Of a DNA stretch of 64,000 bases, positions 50,514 through 60,682 are shown in pieces. Within the stretch, counting starts at the first letter, position 1; each line of letters opens with the position of its first letter. Source of the stretch: JAOXRU01 sp965247735. GTDB taxonomy: Bacteria; Bacteroidota; Bacteroidia; Flavobacteriales; Flavobacteriaceae. The stretch lies in the NCBI GenBank assembly GCA_965247735.1, contig CBDFHN010000002.1, forward strand, positions 3,348,001 through 3,412,000, in the 5' to 3' direction. Below the pieces are notes generated by a model, which did not search any database, was not told where the DNA came from, and saw only the letters and a list, made by a program, of their open reading frames with translations. A program made the translations under genes and the position numbers.

Positions 50514-51768
50514 GGATAGAATTTTCTTCTAATTGAAATATTTTTTGAATCAATGCGATACTCTCATTAGTAGAACCATTGCTATCCTTAAGATGATTGG
50601 CAAAATGAGTAGTTATTTTTTGAATGATTCGATCACTGATAATTTCTGCATGTTCTGCATTAAAATCAGTTATTTTTTTACTTTGAAAATTAAGCTCTGC
50701 ATCTTTCATAGACTTAAGCTTTGTTTTTAATGCCTTTATTGTTGGTGCAAATTTGCGTGTTTCTAACCATGAAGTAAATTCCGCTTTTACTTCTGCTATA
50801 ATCTCTTCTGCCTGAGGAATGTATTCTTTTCTACGGGCTAATGTTTTATCTGTAACTTCAGAAAGCTGATCCAAATGTACCAAAGTTACATGAGGAAGTT
50901 CTTTAACATTCTCATCAACATTTTTTGGGATTGATAAATCCAAAATGGTAAGGGGTTTTGTGCCTTTAAGTGACTCTTTGGTAATTGTTGGTTGTTGTGC
51001 CCCAGTGGCAACAATAAGAACATCTGTTTTTGCTGTTTCCTGCTCTAATACTGCAAAATCTTTAACAATAAGATTAAATTTCCCAGCAATTTTTTCGGCC
51101 TTTTCCTTTGTTCTATTGATAAGGGTGATGTGACTATTGGTAGTGTGTTTTAATAAATTATCACAGGTGTTTCTTCCAATCTTTCCAGTTCCAAAAAGTA
51201 AGATGTCTTTTTCTGAAATATTAGGAACCCTTGCCATAATATACTGTACAGAAGCAAAAGCAACAGAAGTTGCTCCTGAAGAAATTTCTGTTTCATTTTT
51301 TATCCTTTTGCTTGCCTGGATAACAGCATTGCAAAGGCGTTCCAAAAAAGGGTTTGTTAATCCGTGTTTTTTTGAACGTTTAAAACTCTTTTTTAATTGA
51401 CTTATAATTTCAAAATCTCCTAGTATTTGACTGTCAAGACCAGTACCAACCTTAAAAAGATGTGCAATAGCATCATAGTTTTTATGGATGTAGGCCACTT
51501 CTTCAAATTCATCAATAGTGCCTTGAGTATTATCGCAAAGTAATTTTATAAGCTGAAATGGGTGCTGTGCAAATCCATGAAGCTCTGTCCTATTACAGGT
51601 AGAAGTTACTAATAACCCGTCTATCTCTTCTGGGTTAACCTGAGCTAATATTTGGTCTATTCCTTCTTCATTAAGGCTAAACTTTCCTCTTGTTTCGGCA
51701 TCGGCTTTTTTGTAATTAAGACCAATGGTGTAAAAAGAATTTTGTTTTGAGATGTTATAAGACTTCAT
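50506..51768 (-). CDS. hemA: glutamyl-tRNA reductase
   Basis: A 420-residue HemA, first enzyme of the C5 pathway: reduces glutamyl-tRNA to glutamate-1-semialdehyde. Catalytic Cys58 in VTSTCNRTELHGF; GTGLDSQILGDFEII; NADPH domain with FGTGKIGRNTCDNL; C-terminal dimerisation coiled-coil. The next enzyme, HemL, is not in the window. Promoter region shared with the divergent araC-type gene; a hairpin AGTAGC-AAA-GCTACT (51785-51799) containing a minus-strand TAGCTTTG lies just upstream. Confidence 0.97.
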   Translation of the reverse strand: MKSYNISKQNSFYTIGLNYKKADAETRGKFSLNEEGIDQILAQVNPEEIDGLLVTSTCNRTELHGFAQHPFQLIKLLCDNTQGTIDEFEEVAYIHKNYDAIAHLFKVGTGLDSQILGDFEIISQLKKSFKRSKKHGLTNPFLERLCNAVIQASKRIKNETEISSGATSVAFASVQYIMARVPNISEKDILLFGTGKIGRNTCDNLLKHTTNSHITLINRTKEKAEKIAGKFNLIVKDFAVLEQETAKTDVLIVATGAQQPTITKESLKGTKPLTILDLSIPKNVDENVKELPHVTLVHLDQLSEVTDKTLARRKEYIPQAEEIIAEVKAEFTSWLETRKFAPTIKALKTKLKSMKDAELNFQSKKITDFNAEHAEIISDRIIQKITTHFANHLKDSNGSTNESIALIQKIFQLEENSIHE

Positions 51769-51971
51769 TCAAGATTATTAATCAGTAGCAAAGCTACTCT
51801 TCATTACTTTTAAAAAATAACGCTCAAAGAACTTTAAATGTCGTTTTATGTTTTTTTAATGCTATATTTATTAATATACCAATATTTCTCTTAGTTTTGT
51901 AGTGTTTTCAATGGTTTTGAATATTATAGTTTAGAACGTTTCTAAATAAAAATCATTTTAAAATGAAATAA

Positions 51972-52859
51972 ATGACTAAAAAAAGTATCGCTGAAGGGTT
52001 TTATGAAAAAGTGGAATTGGAAGATGGTTTTTATCTTCTAAAGACAAAGAACGATTCTAGTGAAAATCAGCAAGTTATTAAGGATATTGATAAAAATTTT
52101 GTGCAACTTCATTTTTGTGTAAAAGGAGAGTCAGAGTTTTTGTTTAACGACAGTTCTTATAGTTTTAAGGTGTCTGAAGAAAATTCTTTATTGTTGTACA
52201 ATACCCAAAAAGATTTACCATTAAATTTAATATTAAGCCCAAAAACATGGGTTGTTTCTATTATAATGTCTATTAAGAAGTTCCATTCTCTTTTTTCTAA
52301 AGAGGCGGATTATATTCATTTTTTAAGAGATGAAAACAGTGCTAAGAAATACTATTCTACAGAAACTATAGCGCCTTCCAGTATTGTGGTGCTTACACAA
52401 TTGTTAAATTATAACCTTCATAATTCTTTAGCTGGTTTGTATGTTAAGGCTAAGGCGTATGAACTTATAAGCTTATATTTTAATACTTCTGAGGAGTCAG
52501 ATTTAGATCAATGCCCTTTTTTAGTTGATGAAGAAAATGTAAAACGAATAAAGAATGCAAAGGATATTGTAATTTCTAAAATGGCAGAGCCACCATCGTT
52601 AAGTGAACTAGCTGATGAGGTGGGGCTAACCTTGAAGAAGCTAAAAGATGGATTTAAGCAGATATATGGAGATTCTGTTTTTAGTTTTTTATTTGATTAT
52701 AAAATGGAGTATGCACGAAAAATGCTAGAAAGTGGAAAGCATAATGTTAATGAAGTTGGTTTAAAAGTTGGGTACAGTACTTCTAGTCATTTTATTGCAG
52801 CATTTAAGAAGAAATATGGGACAACACCCAAAAAATATATAATGTCTCAAATTGGTTAA
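51972..52859 (+). CDS. AraC-family transcriptional regulator
   Basis: A 295-residue regulator: N-terminal beta-rich sensing half (about 1-150), C-terminal double helix-turn-helix AraC domain (about 195-293) with PPSLSELADEVGLTLKKLKD and NVNEVGLKVGYSTSSHFIAA. It stands between hemA (divergent) and hemH (45 bp downstream), suggesting control of heme synthesis or iron use. TAGTTTTG at 51892-51899 may be its -7 element. Confidence 0.9.
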   Translation: MTKKSIAEGFYEKVELEDGFYLLKTKNDSSENQQVIKDIDKNFVQLHFCVKGESEFLFNDSSYSFKVSEENSLLLYNTQKDLPLNLILSPKTWVVSIIMSIKKFHSLFSKEADYIHFLRDENSAKKYYSTETIAPSSIVVLTQLLNYNLHNSLAGLYVKAKAYELISLYFNTSEESDLDQCPFLVDEENVKRIKNAKDIVISKMAEPPSLSELADEVGLTLKKLKDGFKQIYGDSVFSFLFDYKMEYARKMLESGKHNVNEVGLKVGYSTSSHFIAAFKKKYGTTPKKYIMSQIG

Positions 52860-52904
52860 ATAATGAGTAGGAATTTGAGCAATACACATAAAAACGAAAA
52901 ATAA

Positions 52905-53936
52905 GTGAAAGGAGTTTTATTGGTAAACTTGGGGTCGCCAAAAACCCCAACACCAAAAGATGTAAAACCATATTTGGACGAGTTCTTAATGGACGAAAGA
53001 GTTATTGATGCTCCCAAATGGTTAAGAGTATTGCTGGTAAGAGGCATTATTTTACAAACAAGGCCTAAAAAAGCATCAGAAGCTTATCAGAAAATATGGT
53101 GGGAAGAAGGGTCTCCATTAGTAATTATTTCAGAACGCTTTCATGAAAAAGTGAAACAACAGGCAACTATACCTGTTGCTCTAGGAATGCGCTATGGAGA
53201 AATGAGTATTAAAAAAGGACTTCAAGAATTAAGCGATAAAGGTGTAGATGAGGTGTTGTTAGTGCCATTATATCCGCATTATGCTATGTCGTCTTTTGAA
53301 ACGGTAGTGGTAAAGGCTTTAGAAGTTCAAAAAGCGAATTTTCCAGATGTTAAGATAACCACACTTCCAGCATTTTATAAAAACGAGGCTTATATAAAAG
53401 TTATGGCAGATAATATTGCCAATCATTTAGAAGGTTTTGATTATGATCATGTGTTGTTTTCGTATCATGGCATTCCAGAACGGCATATTAGAAAATCAGA
53501 TCCAACCAAGTTCCATTGTAGTATAGATGGAAGCTGTTGTAATACCAATTCTGTAGCGCATAATACCTGTTATCGACATCAATGTTTTGATACTACAAAA
53601 AAGATTGTAAAGTACTTAGATCTTGAAGAAGGGAAATATAGTAACTCGTTTCAGTCTAGATTGGCAGGAGATCCATGGTTAAAACCATATACAGATTACG
53701 AATTTGAGCGTTTTCCAAAAGAAGGCAAAAAAAACCTTGCTGTAATTACTCCCGCTTTTGTTTCTGATTGTTTGGAGACTTTAGAAGAGATTGCAATGGA
53801 AGGTAAGAATCAATTTAAAAATGCAGGAGGAGATAACTATATTCATATCCCATGTTTAAATGACAATGAGGATTGGGTAAAAGTAATGAGTGATTGGATT
53901 TATAATTGGGAAACTGCAGATCAACTTCCTGCTTAA
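52905..53936 (+). CDS. hemH: ferrochelatase
   Basis: A 343-residue HemH (GTG start), inserting Fe2+ into the porphyrin. Contains VNLGSPKTPTPKDV, FSYHGIPERH (active histidine His188), and SFQSRLAGDPWLKPY. A cysteine cluster (Cys205, 211, 212, 222, 227, in HCSIDGSCC and CYRHQC) lies after the active histidine and may bind a cluster or metal, as has been reported for some microbial ferrochelatases. Separated from the MATE gene by 3 bp. Confidence 0.96.
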   Translation: MKGVLLVNLGSPKTPTPKDVKPYLDEFLMDERVIDAPKWLRVLLVRGIILQTRPKKASEAYQKIWWEEGSPLVIISERFHEKVKQQATIPVALGMRYGEMSIKKGLQELSDKGVDEVLLVPLYPHYAMSSFETVVVKALEVQKANFPDVKITTLPAFYKNEAYIKVMADNIANHLEGFDYDHVLFSYHGIPERHIRKSDPTKFHCSIDGSCCNTNSVAHNTCYRHQCFDTTKKIVKYLDLEEGKYSNSFQSRLAGDPWLKPYTDYEFERFPKEGKKNLAVITPAFVSDCLETLEEIAMEGKNQFKNAGGDNYIHIPCLNDNEDWVKVMSDWIYNWETADQLPA

Positions 53937-53939
53937 TTA

Positions 53940-55289
53940 ATGGAAAAAAAATCAACATCAAAATTAGGAACGGAGAGTATTGCTAGTCTTTTGATAAAAC
54001 AGGCATTGCCTGCTTCAATAGGTATTTTGGTAATGTCATTAAATATACTTGTTGATACCATTTTTGTAGGACAATGGATTGGAACAGTAGCAATTGCTGC
54101 AATAAATGTGGTGTTGCCGGTATCTTTTTTTATTGGAGCATTAGGAATGGCTATTGGTATTGGTGGTTCTTCTATAATTTCGCGAGCATTAGGGGCTGGA
54201 GAAAAAGAAAAAGCCTTATTTACTTTTGGTAATCAGGTGGTGTTAACTCTTGGATTGTCTTTAGCTTTTGCTTCTACAGGATTGTATTTTGCAGATGATT
54301 TAATTCCAGCTTTTGGGGGTAAAGGAGAGATATTTACTCATGCAAAAACGTATTATATAACTGTGTTGTATGGTATTCCATTTTTGTCTTTTGTAATGAT
54401 GGGTAATACCGTTGTAAGAGCTGAAGGGAAACCTAAGTTTGCCATGTTTGCGATGTTGATTCCTTCTGTTGGTAACTTAGTAATGGACTATGTTTTTATT
54501 TATCATTTTGATTATGGTATGCAAGGAGCAGCATGGGCAACTACAGGCTCTTATGTTTTGTGTTTTGCGTATATTTTTTGGTTTTTTAGATCGAAACATT
54601 CGGAATTAAAACTTAAAATTAAACATTTAGTATTACAGTTTTCAGCTGTAAAGGAAATTGCAGCATTAGGATTTGTTACATTAGCTAGACAAGCAACGGT
54701 CAGTATTACTTATCTATTAATTAATAATATTTTGTTTGGTTTTGGAGGAGCAACATCAGTAGCAGTATATGCAATTATAAGTAGAATGTTGATGTTTGCA
54801 TTATTTCCGATTTTAGGAATTACTCAAGGTTTTTTACCAATAGCTGGGTATAATTATGGCGCTAAATATTATAAACGTGTAGAAGAAGTGATTAAGAAAG
54901 CAATAAGTTATGCTGTAGTTTTGGCAACTTTGGTTTTTGCTTTAATTATGATTTTTCCGGAGGCAATTGCAAGTGCTTTTACCAAAGATATGACGGTTGT
55001 AAATGAAACAGCAAGTGCAATGCGATGGGTGTTTGTTGCTACTCCTATTATAGCGCTTCAATTAATCGGAGCAGCATATTTTCAAGCGGTAGGAAAAGCC
55101 ATTCCAGCATTATTATTAACCTTAACAAGACAAGGGTTTTTCTTTATTCCATTGGTTTTAATACTACCTAATCTTTATGGAGAATTTGGAGTTTGGATTT
55201 CTTTTGGATTGTCAGATTTGTTGGCGACAATAGTGACTGCTTACTTTTTAAATAGAGAGGTTGTGCTAAAATTAAAACGGCAATATTAA
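53940..55289 (+). CDS. MATE-family efflux transporter
   Basis: A 449-residue, 12-helix MATE exporter: LIKQALPASIGILVMSLNIL at the N-terminus, the repeated MATE halves (SIGGSS-like IGIGGSSIISRALG; FVTLARQATVSITY), and PEAIASAFTKDM. It uses Na+ or H+ to export drugs or metabolites. It lies 3 bp behind hemH and may be co-expressed with it, perhaps exporting tetrapyrroles, which is inference. Confidence 0.92.
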   Translation: MEKKSTSKLGTESIASLLIKQALPASIGILVMSLNILVDTIFVGQWIGTVAIAAINVVLPVSFFIGALGMAIGIGGSSIISRALGAGEKEKALFTFGNQVVLTLGLSLAFASTGLYFADDLIPAFGGKGEIFTHAKTYYITVLYGIPFLSFVMMGNTVVRAEGKPKFAMFAMLIPSVGNLVMDYVFIYHFDYGMQGAAWATTGSYVLCFAYIFWFFRSKHSELKLKIKHLVLQFSAVKEIAALGFVTLARQATVSITYLLINNILFGFGGATSVAVYAIISRMLMFALFPILGITQGFLPIAGYNYGAKYYKRVEEVIKKAISYAVVLATLVFALIMIFPEAIASAFTKDMTVVNETASAMRWVFVATPIIALQLIGAAYFQAVGKAIPALLLTLTRQGFFFIPLVLILPNLYGEFGVWISFGLSDLLATIVTAYFLNREVVLKLKRQY

Positions 55290-55374
55290 GAATCATTTTT
55301 TATTGTTACATTTAAGGACATTATTGTTTTATTACAAATATAAAATGGTAATGGCTAACTCAACTAACACTATT

Positions 55375-58300
55375 ATGAAGAATTACATATTTAAAATTTG
55401 TTTAATACTTGCTGTTTTTGTTTTACTTCCAGCAACTAGTATAGCACAAAAAAGAAGCCGTTCAAAAGCAAAAAAAACAACGGCTGTTTTTCAAGAAGAT
55501 TTGTATAAAGGGTTAAATTACAGATTGGTTGGCCCTTTTAGAGGAGGACGATCTGCTGCAGTAACAGGTGTCCCTGGTGAGCCTAATCTATTTTATTTTG
55601 GTTCCACTGGTGGTGGTATTTGGAAAACTACTGATGGAGGGCGTACTTGGGGAAATATTTCTGATGGTTTTTTTGGAGGTAGTATCGGTGCTATTACAAT
55701 TGCAAAAAGTGATAAAAATGTAATATATGTAGGTGGAGGAGAAAAAACAGTACGTGGTAATGTATCTTCTGGTTATGGTGTTTGGAAAAGTACCGATGCT
55801 GGTAAAACATGGGCAACCTCAGGGTTAAAAAAATCAAGACATATTCCACGAATTGCGGTTCATCCAACAAATTATAATATCGTATATGCTGCTGTACTTG
55901 GAAATATTTATAAACCTACAAGTGAAAGAGGGGTGTATAAAAGTACAGATGGAGGAAAAACATGGAAACGGACACTTTTTGTAAACGATCAATCTGGAGC
56001 GGTAGATTTAATTATGGATCCTAATAACCCAAGAATTATATATGCTGCTACTTGGCGCTTGCAGCGAACGTCTCATAGTTTAAGTAGTGGTGGTACTGGT
56101 TCCGCATTATGGAAAAGTACAGATGAAGGCGAAACCTGGAAAGAGATTTCTAAAAATGAAGGTTTTCCAAAAGATACATTGGGAATTATTGGAGTAACAG
56201 TTTCTCCAAAAAATTCTCAGCGGGTATGGGCAATTGTAGAAAACAAAGAAAAAGGGGGATTGTATAGAAGTGAAAATGGTGGCGAAACATGGAAAAGAAT
56301 CAATGAAGAACGAAAACTAAGGCAAAGGGCATGGTATTATACGCGTGTTTATGCTGATACTGAAGATGAGAATGGCGTATATGTGCTTAATGTAAATTAT
56401 CATAAATCTACGGATGGAGGAAAATCATTTACAAAACATGCAGCACCACATGGAGATCATCAAGATTTATGGATTTCTCCAGAAAATTCTAAACGAATGA
56501 TCATGGGAGATGATGGAGGCGCTCAAGTTACTTATGATGGTGGAGAAACTTGGTCTACCTATCATAATCAGCCTACAGCACAGTTTTACAGAGTAACTAC
56601 AGATAATCATTTCCCATTTAGGATTTATGCGGCACAACAAGATAACTCTACCATTAGGATAAACCATAGAAGTGATGGAGGTAGTATTGGAGTAAATGAT
56701 TGGGAAGCAACTGCCGGAGGAGAATCGGCACATATTGCTGTGGACCCTAAAAATAACGATATCGTATATGGCGGTAGTTATGATGGTTTTTTAACACGAA
56801 AAAATCATAAAACAGGTACAGTTAGAGGAATCAATGTATGGCCAGATAATCCTATGGGACATGGAGCAGAAGGAATGAAATATCGCTTTCAATGGAATTT
56901 TCCAATTTTGTTTAGTAGGCATAATCCAAAAAAATTATATACTTTTTCTAACCATGTGCATGTTACCGAAAATGAAGGGCAAAGCTGGAAATTGCTTAGT
57001 GAAGATTTAACAAGAAATGATCCTACAAAATTGGTGTCTAGTGGAGGTCCAATAACACAGGATAATACTAGTGTAGAATATTACTGTACCATATTTGCAG
57101 CTAATGAAAGTCCTTTAAAAGAAGGTTTGCTTTGGGTTGGTAGTGATGATGGATTGGTGCATATCACAAAAAATAGCGGTGTTAGTTGGGAAAATATTAC
57201 ACCTAAAGGATTGCCAGAATGGAGTATGATTAATAGTATTGAGCCTTCTGCTTTTGATGAAGGTACCTGCTATATTGCAGCTACACGATATAAACTAGGA
57301 GATTTCACACCATATTTATTTAAGACAACTGATTACGGAAAAACGTGGAATAAAATTACTAATGGAATAGATAATGAGCATTTTACACGTGTAGTCCGGG
57401 AAGATCCAAAACGGAAAGGATTGTTATATGCAGGAACTGAAACAGGAATGTATGTTTCTTTTAATGATGGAAGTAGCTGGCAAAAATTTCAATTGAATTT
57501 ACCAATTGTACCAATTACAGATTTGACAATAAAAGAAGATAATTTAATTGTGGCTACTCAAGGACGATCTCTTTGGATGATAGATGATTTAACGGTGCTG
57601 CATCAGCTAAATAATGAGCTTAAAAATAAAGATAATATCCTGTTCAGGCCTAAAGATTCTTATAGAACCAAAGGTTATGGAGGAGGTGACAAAGGAAAAA
57701 CTTCTAAAACGGCAGGGACTAATCTAGAAAATGGAGTCATTACTTATTTTAATCTTAAAAATTACGAGAAAGAGAAGGATAGTGTCTTATTGGCGTATTT
57801 AACAGAACAGGGAGATACTATTCGAAGTTTTAATTCCAAAGATAAGGAGAAGAAAAAAAGATTAAAACTTAAAAAAGGAGCCAATAAGTTTGTTTGGGAT
57901 GCTCGTGGAAAAGGTGCCGAAAAATTAAAAGGTATGATTCTTTGGTGGGCAAGTTTAGCTGGCGCTAAAGTTATACCAGGAAATTATAAAGTAAGTTTAA
58001 ATGTCAATGGCATTGCGCAAACAAAATCCTTTGTAATAAAAGCAGATCCTAGAGCAGAAGCTACAATCTCCGATATGCAAAAACAATATGATTTTGTATC
58101 AGATATTAATGCAACTATTGGAAAGGCACATGAGTCAATAAAAAAAATAAAGAAAATCAATAAGCAGTTAGATATCTTTGTAAAACAATACAAAACCGAT
58201 ACTAGAATTTCGGCGTTATTGACAAAAGCAAAAAAGCTTAAAGAATCCTTTTCTACAATAGAAAAAGCACTGTATCAAACTAAAAATAAAAGTGGACAAG

Positions 58301-58527
58301 ATCCGTTGAATTTTCCAATACGTTTGACTAATAAACTTGGGCATTTAAATAGCTTAGCAACTTTAGATGATTTTCCGCCAACAGATCAGGATGTAGTACT
58401 TAAGAACGAATTAACAGGAAAAATTAATAAACAACTTAACGCATTTGATAAATTAATGACTAAAGAAATTGAAGATTTTAATGCAGAGTTCAATAGTTTT
58501 AAACTTAATTATTTATTTGTAGAATAA
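55375..58527 (+). CDS. sortilin-like WD40/YVTN/BNR-repeat secreted protein
   Basis: A 1050-residue secreted protein. Signal peptide at MKNYIFKICLILAVFVLLPA with cleavage near SIAQ; then ~14 BNR/sortilin-type blades with repeated Asp-box motifs (KTTDGGRTWG, KSTDAGKTWA, KSTDGGKTWK, KSTDEGETWK, RSENGGETWK), up to about 720, then a C-terminal helical region. VPS10-like glycosyl hydrolase-family proteins of this size are frequent in Bacteroidota with unproven substrates. The ATG at 55375 gives the signal peptide; an upstream TTG at 55303 is not needed. Confidence 0.88.
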   Translation: MKNYIFKICLILAVFVLLPATSIAQKRSRSKAKKTTAVFQEDLYKGLNYRLVGPFRGGRSAAVTGVPGEPNLFYFGSTGGGIWKTTDGGRTWGNISDGFFGGSIGAITIAKSDKNVIYVGGGEKTVRGNVSSGYGVWKSTDAGKTWATSGLKKSRHIPRIAVHPTNYNIVYAAVLGNIYKPTSERGVYKSTDGGKTWKRTLFVNDQSGAVDLIMDPNNPRIIYAATWRLQRTSHSLSSGGTGSALWKSTDEGETWKEISKNEGFPKDTLGIIGVTVSPKNSQRVWAIVENKEKGGLYRSENGGETWKRINEERKLRQRAWYYTRVYADTEDENGVYVLNVNYHKSTDGGKSFTKHAAPHGDHQDLWISPENSKRMIMGDDGGAQVTYDGGETWSTYHNQPTAQFYRVTTDNHFPFRIYAAQQDNSTIRINHRSDGGSIGVNDWEATAGGESAHIAVDPKNNDIVYGGSYDGFLTRKNHKTGTVRGINVWPDNPMGHGAEGMKYRFQWNFPILFSRHNPKKLYTFSNHVHVTENEGQSWKLLSEDLTRNDPTKLVSSGGPITQDNTSVEYYCTIFAANESPLKEGLLWVGSDDGLVHITKNSGVSWENITPKGLPEWSMINSIEPSAFDEGTCYIAATRYKLGDFTPYLFKTTDYGKTWNKITNGIDNEHFTRVVREDPKRKGLLYAGTETGMYVSFNDGSSWQKFQLNLPIVPITDLTIKEDNLIVATQGRSLWMIDDLTVLHQLNNELKNKDNILFRPKDSYRTKGYGGGDKGKTSKTAGTNLENGVITYFNLKNYEKEKDSVLLAYLTEQGDTIRSFNSKDKEKKKRLKLKKGANKFVWDARGKGAEKLKGMILWWASLAGAKVIPGNYKVSLNVNGIAQTKSFVIKADPRAEATISDMQKQYDFVSDINATIGKAHESIKKIKKINKQLDIFVKQYKTDTRISALLTKAKKLKESFSTIEKALYQTKNKSGQDPLNFPIRLTNKLGHLNSLATLDDFPPTDQDVVLKNELTGKINKQLNAFDKLMTKEIEDFNAEFNSFKLNYLFVE

Positions 58528-58531
58528 TATA

Positions 58532-59080
58532 GTGGGAGAATATTACAATTATATAAAGTCATTACATTTAATATTTGTAATCACTTGGTTTGCGGGTCTT
58601 TTTTATATGCCCCGCCTATTTATCTATCATATTGAAGCATGGGCTAAAGAATCCCCTGATCGTGAAATTCTGGGCAACCAACTAAAAATAATGCAGAAAA
58701 GGCTATGGTATATTATTACCTGGCCTTCTGCATGTTTGGCTATTTTATTTGCAATATGGCTTTTGCTTTTAGTGCCAGGCTGGTTAACGCAACCGTGGAT
58801 GCATATAAAATTAGTATTTGTGTTGTTGTTGATAGGGTATCATTTAAAAACCCATCAAATCTTTAAAGAGCATCAAAAAGACATCATAAAATACAGTTCC
58901 AAATTTATGCGTATTTGGAATGAAGGTGCTACATTAATCTTGTTTGCAATTGTATTTCTCGTGATCTTAAAAGGTACTTTTAACTGGATTTTTGGAGTTG
59001 TCGGTATTATATCATTAGGACTTGTATTGATGTTAGGCATAAGATTGTACAAAAAGATAAGAGAGAAGTCTGAGAAATAA
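58532..59080 (+). CDS. hemJ: HemJ-type protoporphyrinogen oxidase (CopD-like membrane protein)
   Basis: A 182-residue four-helix membrane protein (GTG start) with the HemJ pattern: SLHLIFVITWFAGLFYMPRL near the start, IYHIEAWAK, and HLKTHQIFKEHQ containing conserved His/Lys. HemJ oxidises protoporphyrinogen IX in bacteria lacking HemG or HemY. It starts 4 bp after the sortilin-like gene and completes the set with hemA, B, C, D, E, F, H. Confidence 0.88.
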   Translation: MGEYYNYIKSLHLIFVITWFAGLFYMPRLFIYHIEAWAKESPDREILGNQLKIMQKRLWYIITWPSACLAILFAIWLLLLVPGWLTQPWMHIKLVFVLLLIGYHLKTHQIFKEHQKDIIKYSSKFMRIWNEGATLILFAIVFLVILKGTFNWIFGVVGIISLGLVLMLGIRLYKKIREKSEK

Positions 59081-59180
59081 TAAGGTTCTGTTGCAATAGA
59101 AAATTTAAAGATGAGATATAAAGCATCAAGCTTTTTAATGGCTTGATTATTGCTATATTTGAAGCAATAAAATTGTAGTT

Positions 59181-60632
59181 GTGTTAGGGAAACTTTCGTT
59201 AAGAGTTCGTATATTTTTGACCATGATATTTTTGGTAGTTGCTGCTTCTGTCTTAATTGCCGGAGTAACCATTTATCAATATAGAGAGCAGTCTCATGAT
59301 TATCATAAAAAAAGACTTGAACGAAAAGAAGAGCAAGTAAAACTAAGTATTGATAATCAAATTCAAAAAAACAGTACCTATCCAGAAACTACGGAAAACT
59401 TAGGTTTTATTTTCAAAGATCAGATTTACCAAATTGCAAATGTGCAAAATGTAAATTTTAATATTTATGATTTAGAAGGTTCCCTTATCAAAAGTTCATG
59501 GGCTAGACTTAATAATGATGGCATTAGTGAGTGCCTAGATCCTGAAATATTAAATAACTTAAGCTTTAGTAAAGAACGCAGGTATGTAGAAGAGAAATCT
59601 AGTGCAGGCGATAAGTTTCATGCTTCATATGTCTATATTACTGATAGTAAATTTAAACCTATTGGAATTTTAAACCTGCCCTATTATGAAGACAATAGGT
59701 TAAATAATATTGAGCTTCAAGAGATATTAGTACGGCTTGGTATTGTATATTTATTGATGTTGTTAATTGCTGTTTTACTTTCTTATTTTATGTCTAAGTA
59801 TATAACTAGATCGTTGAAAGCAATTTCCGAGAAGATGAATAAAACACGATTGAATCAACGTAATGAGAAAATTATTTTAGAAAACCCTAGTGATGAAATT
59901 GGTAATCTAGTATTGGCGTATAATGCCATGATTGATGAGCTAGGAGAGAGTGCTGCAAAATTGGCAAAAAACGAAAGGGAGCAGGCATGGAGAGAAATGG
60001 CAAAACAAGTTGCGCATGAAATAAAAAACCCATTAACTCCAATGCGACTTACTGTTCAAAGTTTTGAGCGGAAATTTAACTCAGACGATCCTGAAATTAA
60101 AACTAAGCTTGCTGAATACTCCAAAACATTGATTCAGCAAATAGATACCATGAGTAATATTGCTTCAGCATTCTCTAATTTTGCTGATATGCCTGCTCAG
60201 CAGAACGAAACATTAAATGTGGTTGAGGTAGTGAAGTTGGCTTTGGATATTTTTAATGAAGATTATATCCATTTTATATCCGATGAAAAAGAAATAATTG
60301 CTAAATTAGACAGAACACAGTTAATCAGAATTATAACCAATTTGATAAAAAATGCGATACAAGCAATTCCTGATGTTGCTTCTCCTAGGATTTTGGTGAG
60401 TGTAGTAACCGAAGGTAAGTTCGCAAAAATAATGGTAGCGGATAATGGGGTAGGAATTAGTGACGGGCATATAGATAAGGTTTTTGAACCAAAATTTACG
60501 ACTAAAAATAGTGGAATGGGATTGGGACTTGGAATGGTAAAAAATATAGTTGAAACCTATAAAGGTATTGTAACGTTTACCTCAAAAACAGGTAACGGAA
60601 CGGTTTTTACAGTAAAGCTCCCAAAAGATTGA
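59181..60632 (+). CDS. NtrY-like sensor histidine kinase
   Basis: A 483-residue membrane kinase (GTG start) with helices at about 9-30 and 185-205 flanking a ~150-residue periplasmic sensor, a HAMP segment, HisKA with His279 in AKQVAHEIKNPLTPM and HATPase domain with NLIKNAIQAI, DNGVGI and GLGLGMVK. The WREMAKQVAHEIKNPLTPM pattern is typical of NtrY-type kinases. No response regulator gene is adjacent. Confidence 0.93.
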   Translation: MLGKLSLRVRIFLTMIFLVVAASVLIAGVTIYQYREQSHDYHKKRLERKEEQVKLSIDNQIQKNSTYPETTENLGFIFKDQIYQIANVQNVNFNIYDLEGSLIKSSWARLNNDGISECLDPEILNNLSFSKERRYVEEKSSAGDKFHASYVYITDSKFKPIGILNLPYYEDNRLNNIELQEILVRLGIVYLLMLLIAVLLSYFMSKYITRSLKAISEKMNKTRLNQRNEKIILENPSDEIGNLVLAYNAMIDELGESAAKLAKNEREQAWREMAKQVAHEIKNPLTPMRLTVQSFERKFNSDDPEIKTKLAEYSKTLIQQIDTMSNIASAFSNFADMPAQQNETLNVVEVVKLALDIFNEDYIHFISDEKEIIAKLDRTQLIRIITNLIKNAIQAIPDVASPRILVSVVTEGKFAKIMVADNGVGISDGHIDKVFEPKFTTKNSGMGLGLGMVKNIVETYKGIVTFTSKTGNGTVFTVKLPKD

Positions 60633-60682
60633 TTACTTTACGACTTTAAAATCGACAATGATAGAAAATTAGCTAAAAAAAA

